The notes beneath the pieces were generated by a model. It searched no databases and was not told the DNA's origin. It worked only from the letters and a program-made list of their open reading frames with translations. The position numbers and the translations under genes were made by a program. Shown here in pieces: positions 49,772-58,086 of a stretch of 64,000 bases of DNA. The stretch comes from DASXAQ01 sp036406615 (lineage in GTDB: Bacteria > Actinomycetota > UBA4738): positions 62,001 to 126,000 of the forward strand of contig DASXAQ010000103.1 in assembly GCA_036406615.1 (NCBI GenBank), in the 5' to 3' direction. The first letter of the stretch is position 1; each line of letters opens with the position of its first letter.

Positions 49772-52147
49772 GTGAGCGAAGGTGCGATGGCGATGGAATC
49801 GCGCGAGTCCGAAGAGGATCTCGACGCGCCACGCCACTGGGAAGGCACCGAATGGCGGCAGGGTTCCATCCTCGGCCATCCGGTGCGACGCACCGAGGAT
49901 CCGCGGTTCCTGCGAGGCGAGGCTCTGTATACGGAGGACCTCCCCGCCGACGGGGCGCTGTGGGCAGCGTTCGTTCGCTCGCCGCTGCCGCACGCGAAGG
50001 TCCTGAGCGTCGAGACGGCCGACGCGACCGCGATGCCGGGCGTCGCGGGCGTCTGGACGGCGTCGGACCTCGCGCTTCCCGACATCAAGCCGGACGGCGA
50101 CGCGCCCGAGTTCACGGCACGGCCCATCCTGGCGACGGATCGCGTGCGGTTCGCCGGCGAGCCGGTGGCCGTCGTGCTGGCGCAGACACGCGCGCAGGCG
50201 GACGACGCGGCGGAGGCGGTGTTCGTGGACTACGGGGCGCTTCCTACCGTCGTCGATCCCATGGCGGCGCTGGAAACCGGTGCGCCGCAACTGTTCGACG
50301 GGCTCGGTTCCAACGTGATCGTGGAGCACGAGCCGGAGGACGACCCGCGCGCGCTCGATGACGCCGAGGTGATCGTCAAGGGCCGGTTCGTCAACCCGCG
50401 CGTGGCGCCGGTGCCGATGGAGCCGAACGGCGCGCTGGCGGTGCCGGATCCCGAGACCGGCGGACTGACCGCGTGGATCCCGTGTCAGGCGCCGTTCTGG
50501 GTCCGGAAGGACCTGGCGCGATCGCTCGGGCTCGAGCGTGAGCAGGTGCGCGTGATCGCGCCGGCCGTGGGCGGCGGGTTCGGCGCGAAGGTGGGCACGT
50601 ATCCGGAGCAGACCGTCGTGGCCGCGCTCGCGATGCGGCTCGGCCAGCCGGTGCGCTACGTGGAAAGCCGCTCCGAGAACATGGTCTCGATGACCCACGG
50701 CCGCGACCAGATCCAGGAGGTGGAGCTCGGCGCGACGCGCGACGGCATCCTGACCGGGCTGCGCGTGCGCGTGATCGCCGACACGGGCGCCTACCCCTTC
50801 GGCGGAGTGTACCTGCCGGAGCTCACGAAGATGATGGCGTGCGGTGTGTACCGCATCCCGCGCGTCGACTTCCATTCGTTCTGCGTCGCGACGAACAAGA
50901 CCCCTACCGACGCGTATCGTGGCGCCGGTCGCCCCGAGGCCGCCGCGATGATCGAACGGGCGATGGACCTGCTGGCGGTGGAGCTCCAGATGGATCCGGC
51001 GGAGCTTCGACGCAAGAATTTCATTCCGCCGCAGGACTTTCCGCTGGAGACGGTGACGGGTGGCAAGTACGACGTCGGCGAGTACGAGCGCGCCATGGAC
51101 GAGGCGCTGCGCCTTGCGGACTACGAGACGCTGCGCCGCGAGCAGCGCGAGCGCCGGCAGCGCGGCGACCGGGTGCAGCTCGGCATCGGGCTGAGCACCT
51201 ACGTCGAGGTGACGGGGTTCGGGTCGGAGTTCGGCGCGGTCGAGGTGCACGAGGACGCGACCGCAACCGTGCGGACCGGGATCTCCCCGCACGGGCAGGG
51301 CCACGAGACCGCGCTCGCGCAGCTGGTCGAAGGGGTGCTCGGCATCCCGATGGCGAACGTGACCGTGCTGCACTCGGACACGAGCAAGGTGCCGAAGGGA
51401 GACGGCACGATGGGATCGCGCTCGCTGCAGGTCGGCGGCAGCGCGGTGTGGACCGCCAGCCGAACGGTGCTGGACAAGGCGAAGCGCATCGCGGGGCACC
51501 TGCTGGAAGCCAGCCCAGACGACGTCGAGCTGTCCGACGACGGCCGGTTCCAGGTCGTCGGCGCGCCCGACACGGCCATCGGCTGGCCGGCCGTGGCGAA
51601 GGCGGCGGCCGACGGCGTCCGGCTTCCCGACGGGCTGGAGATGGACCTGGCCGCCGAAGGGGACTTCGACGCCGGCGGCACCACGTTCCCGTTCGGCGCG
51701 CACGTGGCGGTCGCTGAGGTCGACACGGAGACCGGCGACGTGCGGTTGGTGCGGCTGGTGGCCATCGACGACTGCGGGCGCATCCTCAACCCGATGCTCG
51801 TCGAAGGGCAGGTGCACGGCGGCCTCGCTCAGGGCTCGGCGCAGGCGCTCTACGAGGGCGTCGAATACGACCCGGACGGCAACCCGCTGTCCGGCAGCCT
51901 GCTGACGTACGGCTTCCCCAGCGCGGCCGAGCTTCCGTCGTTCGAGACCGCGCACACCGAGACTCCGACGCACATGAATCCATTGGGCGCCAAGGGGATC
52001 GGGGAGTCCGGCACGATCGGGTCGACTCCAGCGGTCCAGAACGCGGCCGTCGACGCGGTGGCGCACCTCGGCGTGAAGCACATCGACATGCCGCTCACGC
52101 CCGAGCGGGTCTGGCGGGCCATCCGGGACGCGCGCACCGGCGGCTGA
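49772..52147 (+). CDS. Orphan molybdenum hydroxylase large subunit (form II CoxL / xanthine dehydrogenase type)
   Basis: 791 residues. N-terminal GHPVRRTEDPRFLRGEALYT and VRSPLPHAKVLSVE, the molybdopterin motifs VGGGFGAKVGTYPEQ and GISPHGQGHETALAQ, and the late GAKGIGESGTIG with the catalytic Glu define the family. The active-site loop is AYRGAGR at residues 381-387, the form II signature; true CO dehydrogenases have AYxCSFR. Such enzymes normally work with FAD and [2Fe-2S] subunits (CoxM and CoxS), but neither is encoded next to it. Substrate is unknown, probably an aldehyde, purine or N-heterocycle. AAGGAG precedes the GTG at 49772. Confidence 0.88.
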   Translation: MSEGAMAMESRESEEDLDAPRHWEGTEWRQGSILGHPVRRTEDPRFLRGEALYTEDLPADGALWAAFVRSPLPHAKVLSVETADATAMPGVAGVWTASDLALPDIKPDGDAPEFTARPILATDRVRFAGEPVAVVLAQTRAQADDAAEAVFVDYGALPTVVDPMAALETGAPQLFDGLGSNVIVEHEPEDDPRALDDAEVIVKGRFVNPRVAPVPMEPNGALAVPDPETGGLTAWIPCQAPFWVRKDLARSLGLEREQVRVIAPAVGGGFGAKVGTYPEQTVVAALAMRLGQPVRYVESRSENMVSMTHGRDQIQEVELGATRDGILTGLRVRVIADTGAYPFGGVYLPELTKMMACGVYRIPRVDFHSFCVATNKTPTDAYRGAGRPEAAAMIERAMDLLAVELQMDPAELRRKNFIPPQDFPLETVTGGKYDVGEYERAMDEALRLADYETLRREQRERRQRGDRVQLGIGLSTYVEVTGFGSEFGAVEVHEDATATVRTGISPHGQGHETALAQLVEGVLGIPMANVTVLHSDTSKVPKGDGTMGSRSLQVGGSAVWTASRTVLDKAKRIAGHLLEASPDDVELSDDGRFQVVGAPDTAIGWPAVAKAAADGVRLPDGLEMDLAAEGDFDAGGTTFPFGAHVAVAEVDTETGDVRLVRLVAIDDCGRILNPMLVEGQVHGGLAQGSAQALYEGVEYDPDGNPLSGSLLTYGFPSAAELPSFETAHTETPTHMNPLGAKGIGESGTIGSTPAVQNAAVDAVAHLGVKHIDMPLTPERVWRAIRDARTGG

Positions 52148-52163
52148 GGCCCCGAGGCGTTCC

Positions 52164-53042
52164 GTGCCATTGACGATTTGTCGCGTCGAGGACCCGGCCG
52201 AGTTCGCCGACCTCGCGTCGCCGTACCTGTTGCAAAACGAGGCGCGCCACAACCTGGAGCTCGGGATCCTGGACCGGCTTCGCGACGATCCGAGCGCAGT
52301 CGGGGACGAGCCGGCGCACCTGGCTGCCGCACTGCACGGCGCCGACGTGGTCGGGATCGCGATGCGAACGCCCCCGCACAACCTGCTGCTCTCGGCGGCC
52401 GACCCGGCCGCGATCCCACCGCTCGCCGACGACCTGCGTGAGCGCTTCGAACAGCTTCGCGGGATACTGTCGGACCCGCCGACGGCCGCGGCGTTCGCTG
52501 CTCGCTGGGGCGAGCTGACCGGACAGGAGGCCACGCCGGGCATGCCGCAGCGGATCTACGAATTGACGCGCGCTCCCGACCAGCCCGACGCCCCCGGCCG
52601 GTACCGGATCGCCCGGCATCGCGACCGCGACCTGCTCGTGCGGTGGATCGAGGAATTCACCGCGGAGGCGGTCCCCGACCAGGCCGGCGATGACGTCGAA
52701 CGGTTCGTCGGGCGCCGCCTCGACGCCGGCGGCCGAAGCTTCGTCCTGTGGGAGGACGGCGAGCCCGTGTCGCTCGCCGGCGTCGGCGCGTTCACGCCGA
52801 ACGGTGCGCGCATCGGCCCGGTGTACACGCCGCCGGCCGTCCGGGGGCGCGGCTACGCCGCGGCCGTCGTGGCCCGGCTTTGCCGCGACCTGCTGGAGTC
52901 GGGCCGGCGCTTCTGTTTCCTGTTCACCGATCGGCGCAACGCGACGTCGAACCGCCTGTACGTCCGCCTGGGGTACGAGCCGGTGTGCGACATACAGGAG
53001 GTGCGGTTCAGCGAAGCGCCGGCAGGACCTCCTTCCCGATGA
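52164..53042 (+). CDS. GNAT-family N-acetyltransferase
   Basis: 292 residues with two GNAT-like halves. The C-terminal half is canonical: RSFVLWEDGEPVSLAGVGAF, then IGPVYTPPAVRGRGYAAAVV (acetyl-CoA loop R-G-R-G-Y) and TDRRNATSNRLYVRLGYEPV. The N-terminal half (about 1-135) is degenerate. It begins 16 bases after the CoxL-type gene. Its last 35 bases overlap the convergent LLM oxidoreductase gene. The acceptor is unknown. Confidence 0.85.
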   Translation: MPLTICRVEDPAEFADLASPYLLQNEARHNLELGILDRLRDDPSAVGDEPAHLAAALHGADVVGIAMRTPPHNLLLSAADPAAIPPLADDLRERFEQLRGILSDPPTAAAFAARWGELTGQEATPGMPQRIYELTRAPDQPDAPGRYRIARHRDRDLLVRWIEEFTAEAVPDQAGDDVERFVGRRLDAGGRSFVLWEDGEPVSLAGVGAFTPNGARIGPVYTPPAVRGRGYAAAVVARLCRDLLESGRRFCFLFTDRRNATSNRLYVRLGYEPVCDIQEVRFSEAPAGPPSR

Positions 53043-53979
53043 GCTCGATGGCTCGCTCCGGCTCGGCCGTGGCCACCTGGATGGAGACCAGGTCCGCGGC
53101 GAGGTCGCGCGCCAGCGGACCATAGATCTCCACCAGGTCCCGTGCGCCGGATGCGACCGGATACGAGGCCAGCACCTCCGATCGGTCCAGGGCGTCGGCC
53201 CGTTCGCGCAGGACGCGTGGGCTCGTGACGGTGTCACGACCGGGGGCGCGCAGGCCGCGGAGCGGACGCACGGCTCGCCACGCCTCCTCTTCATCGCCCG
53301 CCAGGACGCACCAGCGCGTGGCCAGGACCGGCAGTGGGCCGCGAGGAGCCGCGGCTTCGCGGAACGGTTCGATCACCCGGGTCCGCGTGCGCTCGACGTC
53401 CTTGACGCTGGTGATGAGGCCGTCGGCGATCCGCCCGGCCGTTGCCGCCGAACGCGGCCCGTCCGCGGCCATCCAGACCGGGATGGGACGAAGCGGAGGG
53501 GTCGCCAGGCGGACGTGATCCAGCCGGAAGTGGTCGCCGGCGAGCGTGACCTCTTCGCCGGACCAGAGTGCTCGCATGGCGGTGACCGCCTCCACGAGGC
53601 GCTCCAACCGGTCCGGGGCCGGCATGGACGGTGCTCCAAGCGGCGCCTCGTGGATCGCGAGTCCCGTCCCCACGCCCAGCGCGAAGCGGCCGCCGCTGAG
53701 GCGGTCCAGCGTGGCCGACGCCTGCGCGATCACGGCCGGGTGGTGGCGGAACCACGCCGCGGTGACGGTCGTGATGAGCCGAATGCGATCGGTTCGCGCA
53801 GCGGCCGCGCCCAGCCACGTCCACGCGTCGCCGGCCGCGCCGGCGTCGTCGACCCACGGATGGAACGGATCGGAGACCGTCACGGCGTCGAATCCGGCGC
53901 GCTCGGCCAGCTCGGCCTGGCGCAGCAGCGACTCGGGTTGGAATACCTCCAGCGCGCACATCCAGGCGAAGGACGTCAT
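53008..53979 (-). CDS. LLM-class oxidoreductase, probably F420-dependent
   Basis: 323 residues, luciferase-like TIM barrel. Motifs are ERAGFDAVTVSDPFHPW, TDRIRLITTVTAAWFRHHPA and LDRLSGGRFALGVGTG, the last typical of F420-dependent glucose-6-phosphate dehydrogenase-like members. FHPW with Trp and a His nearby also match that group. The hydride donor is likely F420H2, in line with npdG at 26102; the substrate is unknown. It is the second gene of an ATGA-coupled pair with the upstream acetyltransferase. Confidence 0.85.
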   Translation of the reverse strand: MTSFAWMCALEVFQPESLLRQAELAERAGFDAVTVSDPFHPWVDDAGAAGDAWTWLGAAAARTDRIRLITTVTAAWFRHHPAVIAQASATLDRLSGGRFALGVGTGLAIHEAPLGAPSMPAPDRLERLVEAVTAMRALWSGEEVTLAGDHFRLDHVRLATPPLRPIPVWMAADGPRSAATAGRIADGLITSVKDVERTRTRVIEPFREAAAPRGPLPVLATRWCVLAGDEEEAWRAVRPLRGLRAPGRDTVTSPRVLRERADALDRSEVLASYPVASGARDLVEIYGPLARDLAADLVSIQVATAEPERAIELIGKEVLPALR

Positions 53980-54812
53980 GTTCCTTCGCCTACGCGCCAC
54001 ACGGCCTTCGTGAACGCCTCGCGCAGGCCGGCGCGTTGCAGGTTGCGGTGGCTGGACGACGCGAACTCGGCGTTGGCGGTGACCAGCTCGCACCCGGCTG
54101 CGGCCGCGTCGGCGACTCGCCGGTGGATGAGCGCCGTCTGGCACCCGCGTCCTCGGAACGCGGGTCGGGTCGCGGCGGCCGCGAGCAGGCCGACGCCGTC
54201 GACGACGGCCAGCACCGCGGCCGCCGCGGCCCGTCCATCGATGCGTGCCAGGTAGCAGCGCCACGGTTCGACGGACGCCCAGGGCGCATGATCCCGGCGC
54301 GCTTCGTCGAGGGCTTTTGCCGGCAGCTCCAACCCCTCCAGGAGGGTGTCGACGAACGCCTCGAACGCATTGCCCGGTCCCACCTCTTCGACGCGAGCGT
54401 CGGCGGCGGGGTTCGGGAGCGTTTCCGGCGCGGGGAGCCCGTAGAGCACGGAGTGGAACCCGATCTGGGCGGCCCCGCCGGCGGTCAGCGCAGACGCGAG
54501 GCGCTCGAACCCGTCGCCAGGCGCGAGTTCGAACCACGGCCGGACGCCGAGCCCTCGGTAGAACGCCAGGATGTCCTCGAGCCGTCCGGCATCGCGGGGG
54601 AACAGCCGCATCACGCGGTTCATGAAGTCCAGGTCCGGTTCGGCGCGCGAGGCCGGCGCGATCGCGTCGCCGAACCGCTCGATGCGAAGCCCGCGCGGGT
54701 TCCCGGCCCGGCCCGCGACGCCTTCCAGCCATCGCAGCGTGAAGTCCGTGGCCGCCCCGTCGAGGCGCCGCAGCAGGTCCTCGGTCACCGGCGGCAGGGC
54801 GCGAACGGGCAT
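53976..54812 (-). CDS. GNAT-family N-acetyltransferase
   Basis: 278 residues. The acetyl-CoA site is GVGLLAAAATRPAFRGRGCQ (R-G-R-G-C), then TALIHRRVADAAAAGCELVT and SSSHRNLQRAGL. The N-terminal half includes FYRGLGVRPWFELAPGDGFE, similar to other two-lobed GNATs. The stop overlaps the LLM gene start by four bases, so the acetyltransferase and oxidoreductase may act on the same compound. Its target is unknown. Confidence 0.85.
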   Translation of the reverse strand: MPVRALPPVTEDLLRRLDGAATDFTLRWLEGVAGRAGNPRGLRIERFGDAIAPASRAEPDLDFMNRVMRLFPRDAGRLEDILAFYRGLGVRPWFELAPGDGFERLASALTAGGAAQIGFHSVLYGLPAPETLPNPAADARVEEVGPGNAFEAFVDTLLEGLELPAKALDEARRDHAPWASVEPWRCYLARIDGRAAAAAVLAVVDGVGLLAAAATRPAFRGRGCQTALIHRRVADAAAAGCELVTANAEFASSSHRNLQRAGLREAFTKAVWRVGEGT

Positions 54813-54869
54813 GGCCGCCCGAGCCTATCGCGGCGCCTCGGCCGGCTTGCGCCGGGGCCGGCGCCCGGC

Positions 54870-54875
54870 TTTACT
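54870..54875 (+). promoter_or_regulatory. -10 box of the cupin gene (leaderless)
   Basis: TTTACT is followed by 6 bases and the ATG at 54882. It is divergent from the acetyltransferase gene. Confidence 0.35.
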
Positions 54876-54881
54876 GCGGGC

Positions 54882-55403
54882 ATGAGCGGCCACACCATGG
54901 GCGACCTCGCGGAGGTCCTGGACAACCTGGGCGTGTTTCGAACCGAACCCGGCGACCTGCTCGAGCTGTGCCCGTCCGGGTTTCGGCGCGTGCCCATCGC
55001 CACGGGTTCGGACTTCTACCTCTCGCTGCAGGGGTTCGCCCCGGGCCAGCCCGCCTTCGCGCACACCCACCCCGACTCGGAGGAGTGGGTCGTGGTGCTG
55101 CGCGGCTCGGGCGTGGCGCTGTTCGGCGGCCGGCCGACGCCGCTGTCCACCGGGGTGGTCGTGGGACGCGGCGCGCACCACCCGCACGGGTTCGTGGCAG
55201 GCGACGAGCCGATGATCCTGCTGTCGGCCCAGCTGCCGCGCCCCGCCGAGGGGGCCACGACGTGGGACGACCCCGGCGGGACCACCGAGCCGATCGCGTG
55301 CGGAACCGGAGGACCGTGCCGGCGATGTCCGAGGTGCGGCGGCCACAGCGCCCCCGCGCCGGGCGCGGCCTTCCGCTGCGAGAACTGCAGCAACGCGTTC
55401 TGA
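54882..55403 (+). CDS. Cupin protein with C-terminal zinc ribbon
   Basis: 173 residues. The cupin metal site is His61, His63 and Glu67 or Glu68 (AHTHPDSEEWVVVLRGSG) and His102 (GRGAHHPHGF). A C-terminal Cys-rich ribbon has C146, C149, C152, C166 and C169 (PCRRCPRCGG, RCENC), likely binding zinc. Overall size and the extra metal site recall 3-hydroxyanthranilate dioxygenase-like cupins, but the substrate is unknown. It ends one base before the convergent ABC-F gene. Confidence 0.75.
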   Translation: MSGHTMGDLAEVLDNLGVFRTEPGDLLELCPSGFRRVPIATGSDFYLSLQGFAPGQPAFAHTHPDSEEWVVVLRGSGVALFGGRPTPLSTGVVVGRGAHHPHGFVAGDEPMILLSAQLPRPAEGATTWDDPGGTTEPIACGTGGPCRRCPRCGGHSAPAPGAAFRCENCSNAF

Positions 55404-55404
55404 C

Positions 55405-56994
55405 TCAGGCCAGCGACACCAGATCCAGGTAGTCCTCGCTCCAGTAGTCCGTCGTGCCGTCCGGCATCAGCAGGACGCGGTCGGGCTCCAGCGCGCTCAC
55501 GAACTCCTCGTCGTGGCTCACGATGACCATCGAGCCCGGCCACGACGTCAGGGCGGTCGCGATGGCCTCGCGCGAGGGCGGGTCCAGGTTGTTCGTCGGC
55601 TCGTCCAGCAGCAGCAGGTTGTGGCGTCCCGCCACGAGCTGCGCCAGCGCGAGCTTCGTCTTCTCGCCGCCGGACAGGGTGCCGGCGTCCTGGAACGCCC
55701 GTTCGCCGGTCAGGCCGAACATCCCCGTGAGCGCGCGCAGGTCCTGATCGGGCGCGGCCGACATCGCGCGCATGTGCGACAGCACGTCGACGCCCGGCGT
55801 GATCCCTTCGTGCTCCTGCGCGTAATAGCCGGCCGACACGCCGGTGCCGAACCGGAACGTCCCCTGGTCCGGTTCGCTCTGCCCGGCCAGGATGCGCAGC
55901 AGCGACGTCTTGCCCGCGCCGTTGAGTCCCATGATCAGCAGCCGCTCGCCGCGCACCAGGTCGAACGCGACGTCCTCGAACACGAGCGGGCCGCCGTAGC
56001 CCTTGGCCATGCCCGCGACCTCCAGCGTCAGCTTGCCGCAGTGGGGCGGGTCGGGAAACCGGAACCGAACGCGCCGCTGTCGTTTCGGCGCCGCCACCGC
56101 CACGGCGCGCAGGCGCGAGACGCGGGAGTCGAGGGTCTTGGCCTTGCGCGCGCGCTTCTCGGTCGAGTGCCGCATCGAATCCGCGAGCGAGGACAGCCGG
56201 CCGATCTCGGCCTGCTGGCGCTCGGCCAGTTTCGCCAGCCGGATCTCGTCGGCGAGCCGCGCGGCCCGGTACTGCGAGTACGTGCCCTTGTATTCGACCA
56301 GCCCGTCGTCGTCCAGGTGCAGGACGCGCGTGATCGCCTTGTCCAGCAGGATCAGGTCGTGGCTGACGACCAGCACGGCGCCGCGGCTGGTCGCGAGGAA
56401 CCGCATCAGCCACACCTTCGCGTCCACGTCCAGGTGGTTGGTCGGCTCGTCGAGCAGCAGGGTGTCGCTGCCGGCGAACAGGATCCGGGCGAGCTCCAGC
56501 CGGCGGCGCTCGCCACCCGACAGCACCTTCACCGGCCGGTCCATGCGGTCCGCGGCGATGCCCAGTCCGGCCGCGATGCGTCGCGCCTCGGACTCCGCCG
56601 AGTAGCCGCCGGCCGAGCGGAACTCCTCCTCGGCGCGGGAGAACTTCGCGACGTTGCGCTCCGAGGGGTCCTCCTCCAGCCGCAGCCGGAGTTTCTCGAG
56701 CCGGACGGTCGCCGCGTCCAGGTCGCGGCCGGACAGCACGTGCGCGAGCGCCGTCAGCCCGGGGTCGAGGTGGCGCAGCCCGGGGTCCTGCGGCAGGTAG
56801 CCGAGCGAGCCGCGCCGGACGACGCGCCCGCCCGCCGCCGGTGCCTGGCCGGCGACGATCTTCAGCAGGCTCGTCTTGCCCGCTCCGTTGCGACCGACCA
56901 GCCCGACCTTGTCGCCGGTGCGCAGCTGGAACGAGGCGCCGGACAGGATGACCCGGCCGCCCGCCTCCACGGAGAGATCGTCGACGTGCAACAT
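55405..56994 (-). CDS. ABC-F family ATPase (ribosome-associated)
   Basis: 529 residues with two ABC domains and no membrane segments. First domain: GLVGRNGAGKTSLLKIVAGQ, LSGGERRRLELARILF and LLLDEPTNHLD. Second domain: IMGLNGAGKTSLLRILAGQ, LSGGEKTKLALAQLVAG and LLLDEPTNNLDPPSREA. A basic interdomain linker (about residues 235-305) fits the P-site-reaching arm of ABC-F factors. These proteins act on the ribosome in translation or antibiotic resistance; which subfamily is not clear. Confidence 0.92.
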   Translation of the reverse strand: MLHVDDLSVEAGGRVILSGASFQLRTGDKVGLVGRNGAGKTSLLKIVAGQAPAAGGRVVRRGSLGYLPQDPGLRHLDPGLTALAHVLSGRDLDAATVRLEKLRLRLEEDPSERNVAKFSRAEEEFRSAGGYSAESEARRIAAGLGIAADRMDRPVKVLSGGERRRLELARILFAGSDTLLLDEPTNHLDVDAKVWLMRFLATSRGAVLVVSHDLILLDKAITRVLHLDDDGLVEYKGTYSQYRAARLADEIRLAKLAERQQAEIGRLSSLADSMRHSTEKRARKAKTLDSRVSRLRAVAVAAPKRQRRVRFRFPDPPHCGKLTLEVAGMAKGYGGPLVFEDVAFDLVRGERLLIMGLNGAGKTSLLRILAGQSEPDQGTFRFGTGVSAGYYAQEHEGITPGVDVLSHMRAMSAAPDQDLRALTGMFGLTGERAFQDAGTLSGGEKTKLALAQLVAGRHNLLLLDEPTNNLDPPSREAIATALTSWPGSMVIVSHDEEFVSALEPDRVLLMPDGTTDYWSEDYLDLVSLA

Positions 56995-57004
56995 GCCGCC
57001 GACA

Positions 57005-58081
57005 TTATGACGTCGTGAGGGCCACGGCCCGGCTCGCCAGGTTCGGCACGCCGGTTCGCAGCGTCTCGAAGAACGGGTCGTCGGTGTGGCCGGCCAGGTG
57101 TCGCGCGTAGCTGCCTTCCAACAGGATCGCGAGCTTGAACAGGGCCAGTACGCGGTAGAAACGGAGGCCGGCCATGGTCACCGAGCGGCCGGACCGCTCG
57201 GCGTACCGAGACAGGAGATCCTCTCGCGCGGCGAAGCCCGGCAGTCGCGATGGCGCGGTCGCATCGTGGGCGAACGTCGCCGGCTCGTCCGCGGCGGGCC
57301 AGAACGAGAGCATCCATCCCACGTCGGCCAGGGGATCGCCGATCGTGGCCATCTCCCAGTCGAAGATCGCGGCCAACGCAGGAGGCGCGCCGCGCCCCAG
57401 CCCGGGATCGAACGCCACGTTGTCCAGCTTGTAGTCCCCGTGGACGAGCGTCGCCGGACCCGAGGCGGGCAGGTTGGCGCGAAGCCATTCGCCGGCCGCC
57501 CGCAGGTCGGGGAGCGGGCGCGTCAGCGGCTCGGTCAGGTCCAGCTGTCCGCCCCAGCGCCGGAGCTGGCGCTCGAGGTAGCCGGTCTCCCGGCCGAACC
57601 CCTCGAGTCCCGCCGCCCGAGGGCCGATCGCGTGCACCTCGGCGAGCGCGTCGACCAGCTCCTCGCCGACGGCGCGCCGCGCAGCATCCGTCAGCGACGG
57701 CACCGGCGGCCCCAAGTCCCGCATCACGACGCCGCGGACGCGCTCCATCAGATAGAAGGGGACGCCGATCACCGACGGGTCTGAGCACGCCGCGACCGGT
57801 CGCGGCGCGCGGACGGGCGTGTCCGCGATCGCCGACAGCACGCGGTGCTCGCGCAGCACGTCGTGTGCCGTCGGGAGAAACGCCCCGCGCGGGGGACGGC
57901 GGAGCACCCACGACTGCTCGCCGCGGCGGACGAAGAACGTCTCGTTGGAATGTCCCTGGGTGTGTCGCTCGACCTCCAGGGGCTCGTCCGCGGGTCCGAA
58001 GCGATCGTCGATCCAGCGCGCGAGCGCCCGGCGGTCGACCAGCGGCTCGCCGTTCGAAGCTGCCGGTGCGCCGGAGCCCAC
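57005..58081 (-). CDS. Aminoglycoside-phosphotransferase-fold kinase, ACAD-associated
   Basis: 358 residues. Kinase motifs are HTQGHSNETFFVRRGEQSWV, LVHGDYKLDNVAFDPG (catalytic HxDxxxxN) and AAIFDWEMATIGDPLADVGW (metal-binding DxExxxxGD). The group is usually annotated as an aminoglycoside phosphotransferase, but family members related to mammalian ACAD10/11 and Pseudomonas LvaA phosphorylate hydroxyacyl-CoAs. It begins 5 bases after the acyl-CoA dehydrogenase stop, so the two form an operon. The split of a kinase and an ACAD mirrors the fused human proteins. The start is GTG 58081. Confidence 0.85.
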   Translation of the reverse strand: MGSGAPAASNGEPLVDRRALARWIDDRFGPADEPLEVERHTQGHSNETFFVRRGEQSWVLRRPPRGAFLPTAHDVLREHRVLSAIADTPVRAPRPVAACSDPSVIGVPFYLMERVRGVVMRDLGPPVPSLTDAARRAVGEELVDALAEVHAIGPRAAGLEGFGRETGYLERQLRRWGGQLDLTEPLTRPLPDLRAAGEWLRANLPASGPATLVHGDYKLDNVAFDPGLGRGAPPALAAIFDWEMATIGDPLADVGWMLSFWPAADEPATFAHDATAPSRLPGFAAREDLLSRYAERSGRSVTMAGLRFYRVLALFKLAILLEGSYARHLAGHTDDPFFETLRTGVPNLASRAVALTTS

Positions 58082-58086
58082 GTGCG

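Noticed and set aside
49772..52147. Carbon monoxide dehydrogenase large subunit
   Set aside because: The active-site loop is AYRGAGR (form II), not the AYxCSFR of true CO dehydrogenase, and no coxM or coxS is adjacent.
57005..58081. Antibiotic (aminoglycoside) resistance gene
   Set aside because: The kinase fold is shared, but the operon with an acyl-CoA dehydrogenase fits the ACAD10/11-type group better.
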